Source: Clusia tigrina | Lineage: Eukaryota > Arthropoda > Insecta > Diptera > Clusiidae | NCBI GenBank assembly: GCA_920105625.2 | Contig: OV050033.1 | Location: forward strand, 113,855,700 to 113,919,699 | DNA length: 64,000 nt | Reading direction: 5' to 3' | Shown here: piece after piece, positions 61,801-64,000 of the stretch | Layout: each line of letters starts with the position of its first letter | Position numbering within the stretch: position 1 is the stretch's first letter | The notes under the pieces: model-generated | Database searches by the model: none | The model's input: the letters and a program-made list of their open reading frames with translations, nothing else | Told to the model about the DNA's origin: nothing | Position numbers and translations under genes: made by a program

Positions 61801-64000
61801 AGGACTAACCGTATAGAAGTTTGGGCCATTTCAAGTTTTATCAGTGTTTGATTTGGGTCTCAAGGGTAGCATAGCTTTGAGCGATAGCTTAAATTGACAA
61901 GAGGCTGGAGTACTTTATTGTTACAAATTTTCAAGGTTTTATGACGCACCAGTAAAAAGTTACAAGCATTTGTATGTTGCAAACTTTGATAGGTGTAGGA
62001 CGTACCGTACAGAAGTTTGGGCCATTTCAAGTTTTATCAGTGTTTGATTTGGGTCTCAAGGGTAGCATAGCTTTGAGTGATAGCTTAAATTGACAAGAGT
62101 CTGGAGTACTTTATTGTTACAAATTTTGAAGGTTTTATGACGCTCCAGTAAAAAGTTACAAGCATTTGTATGTTGCAAACTTTGATAGGTGTATGACGTA
62201 CCGTATAGAAGTTAGGGCCATTTGAAGTTTTATCAGTGTTTGATTTGGGACTCAAGGGTAGCATATCTTTGAGCGATAGCTTAAATTGACAAGAGGCTCG
62301 AGTACTTTATTGTCACAAAATTTCAAGGTTTTATGACGCTCCTGTAAAAAGTTACTAGCATTTGTATGTTGCAAACTTTGATAGGTGTAGGACGAACCGT
62401 ATAGAAGTTAGGGCCATTTGAAGTTTTATCAGTGTTTGATTTCGGACGCAAAGGTAGCGTAGCTTTGAGCGATATCTTAAATTGACAAGGGGCTCGAGTA
62501 CTTTATTGTTACAAATTTTCAAGGTTTTATGACGCTCCAGTAAAAAGTTACAAGCATTTGTATGTTGCAAACTTTGATAGGTGTACGACGTACCGTACAG
62601 AAGTTTGGGCCATTTCAAGTTTTATCAGTGTTTGATTTGGGTCTCAAGGGTAGCATAGCTTTGAGTGATAGCTTAAATTGACAAGAGTCTGGAGTACTTT
62701 ATTGTTACAAATTTTCAAGGTTTTATGACGCTCCGGTAAAAAGTTACAAGCATTTGTATGTTGCAAACTTTGATAGGTGTATAGAAGTTAGGGCCATTTG
62801 AAGTTTTATCAGTGTTTGATTTGGGATTCAAGGGTAGCATAGCTTTGAGCGATAGCTTAAATTGACAAGAGGCTCGAGTACTTTATTGTCACAAAATTTC
62901 AAGGTTTTATGACGCTCCTGTAAAAAGTTACTAGCATTTGTATGTTGCAAACTTTGATAGGTGTATGACGTACCGTATAGAAGTTAGGGCCATTTGAAGT
63001 TTTATCAGTGTTTGATTTGGGACTCAAGGGTAGCATAGCTTTGAGTGATAGCTTAAATTGACAAGAGGCTCGAGTACTTTATTGTTACAAAATTTCAAGA
63101 TTTTATGACGCTCTAGTAAAAAGTTACAAGCATTTGCATGTTGCACACTTTGATAGGTGTAGGACGTACCGTATAGAAGTTAGGTCCATTTGAAGTTTTA
63201 TCACTGTTTGATTTGGGACTCAAGGCTAGCATAGCTTTGAACGATAGCTTAAATTGACAAGAGGCTCGAGAACTTTATTGTTACAAAATTTCAAGGTTTT
63301 ATGACGCGCCAGTAAAAAGTTACAAGCATTTGTATGTTGAAAACTTTGATAGGTGTAGGACGTACCGTATAGAAGTTATGGCCATTTGAAGTTTTATCAG
63401 TGTTTGATTTGAGACTCAAGGGTAGCATAGCTTTGAGCGATAGCTTAAATTGACAAGAGGCTCGAGTACTTTATTGTTACAAAATTTCAAGATTTTATGA
63501 CGCTCCAGTAAAAAGTTACAAGCATTTGTATGTTGCAAACTTTGATAGGTGTAGGAAGTACCGTATAGAAGTTAGGGCCATTTGAAGTTTTATCAGTGTT
63601 TGATTTCGGACGCAAAGGTAGCGTAGCTTTGAGCGATATCTTAAATTGACAAGGGGCTCGAGTACTTTATTGTTACAAAATTTCAAGGATTTATGACGCT
63701 CCAGTAAAAAGTTACAAGCATTTGTATGTTGAAAACTTTGATAGGTGTAGGACGTGCCGTATAGAAGTTAGGGCCATTTGAAGTTTTATCAGTGTTTGAT
63801 TTGGGACTCAAGGGTAGCATAGCTTTGAGGGATAGCTTAAATTGACAAGAGGCTCGAGTACTTTATTGTTACAAAATTTCAAGATTTTATGACGCTCCAG
63901 TAAAAAGTTAAAAGCATTTGTATGTTGCAAACTTTGATAGGTGTAGGAGGCCATTTGAAGTTTTATCAGTGTTTGATTTGGGACTCAAGGGTAGCATAGC
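58900..64000. repeat. Higher-order repeats of 11-mer (2124 bp) and about 15-mer (2909 bp)
   Basis: The AAGTCACAAGC monomer with GTATAGGATGCACC at about 59247 recurs at 61371, an offset of 2124 bp, which fits 11 monomers minus the 19-, 12- and 1-bp deletions between the copies. The marker CAAGGATTTATGACG at 60775 recurs at 63684, an offset of 2909 bp (15 monomers minus 31). The two registers overlap, so the last 5 kb were built by more than one exchange. Confidence 0.65.
60250..62800. repeat. 184-bp monomer variant
   Basis: At 60261 and 62779 the monomer reads GATAGGTGTATAGAAG, lacking about 12 bp (GGACGTACCGTA or equivalent). The GTGTA/CGTA ends give short microhomology for the deletion. Both copies sit beside monomers with GCTCCGGTAAAAAG, so they are products of one event followed by duplication. 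Confidence 0.7.

Larger units (their letters stand above)
41154..64000. repeat. Satellite array, right block (same 196-bp monomer, about 116 copies)
   Basis: This continues the left array in the same orientation and register. It uses the same landmarks but has more 177-bp short monomers (ten junctions here against five in the left block) and private markers: GTAATAAGTTACAAG and TTAAATGGACAAGAG (43-48 kb), TTGAAAACTTTGATAGG with GACGTGCCG (49-63 kb), GCAAAGGTAGCGTAGC (49-63 kb) and GAAGTTTGGGCCATTTCAAG (53-62 kb). No gene is supported. The array runs off the end of the window. Confidence 0.97.

Noticed and set aside
1..64000. Functional centromere
   Set aside because: The length and regularity would fit, but nothing in the sequence (such as a CENP-B-box-like motif) shows it; it needs chromatin or cytological data.

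Overview
The window is almost entirely tandem satellite DNA. It has one insertion, a nearly full-length non-LTR retrotransposon. The organism is a eukaryote. An insect or other arthropod is the best guess, because the element resembles the RNase H-bearing non-LTR retrotransposons of the LOA/I group and its ORF1 carries a DUF4780-like domain, both common in insect genomes. I see no host single-copy gene, no tRNA or rRNA gene and no CRISPR array.

Layout: (1) 1-35385 is a head-to-tail array of an AT-rich monomer of about 196 bp, roughly 180 copies, all in one orientation. (2) 35386-41142 is a non-LTR element of about 5.76 kb on the + strand. It has a 5' UTR whose first 60 bases fold like an HDV-type self-cleaving ribozyme, ORF1 (492 codons), ORF2 (apurinic-like endonuclease, reverse transcriptase, RNase H, C-terminal zinc knuckle), a short 3' UTR and a (CCTA)5 tail in place of poly(A). 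(3) 41143-64000 is the same satellite in the same orientation and phase, roughly 116 more monomers. An 11-bp perfect target-site duplication (35375-35385 and 41143-41153) brackets the element.

The satellite has local higher-order structure. Blocks of 7, 8, 10, 11, 14 or 16 monomers recur next to each other with near-identical variants, and the block length changes along the array, as expected from repeated unequal exchange. Length variants (177, 175, 184 and 95 bp instead of 196) mark lineages and let the duplications be traced. Each 196-bp monomer also appears to be an old dimer of two diverged halves of about 98 bp. The 95-bp monomer near 55.7 kb looks like a recombination product between the two halves.

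The retrotransposon would work as a unit: ORF1 protein binds the RNA, ORF2 protein nicks the target and reverse transcribes, and the 5' ribozyme-like fold would free the 5' end of the RNA from a read-through satellite transcript. This copy is probably dead, because a single in-frame TAA at 39373 cuts ORF2 just after the reverse transcriptase YADD motif. Everything else looks intact and the target-site duplication is perfect, so the insertion is probably young. The short open frames seen in nearly every satellite monomer are by-products of the repeat, not genes.
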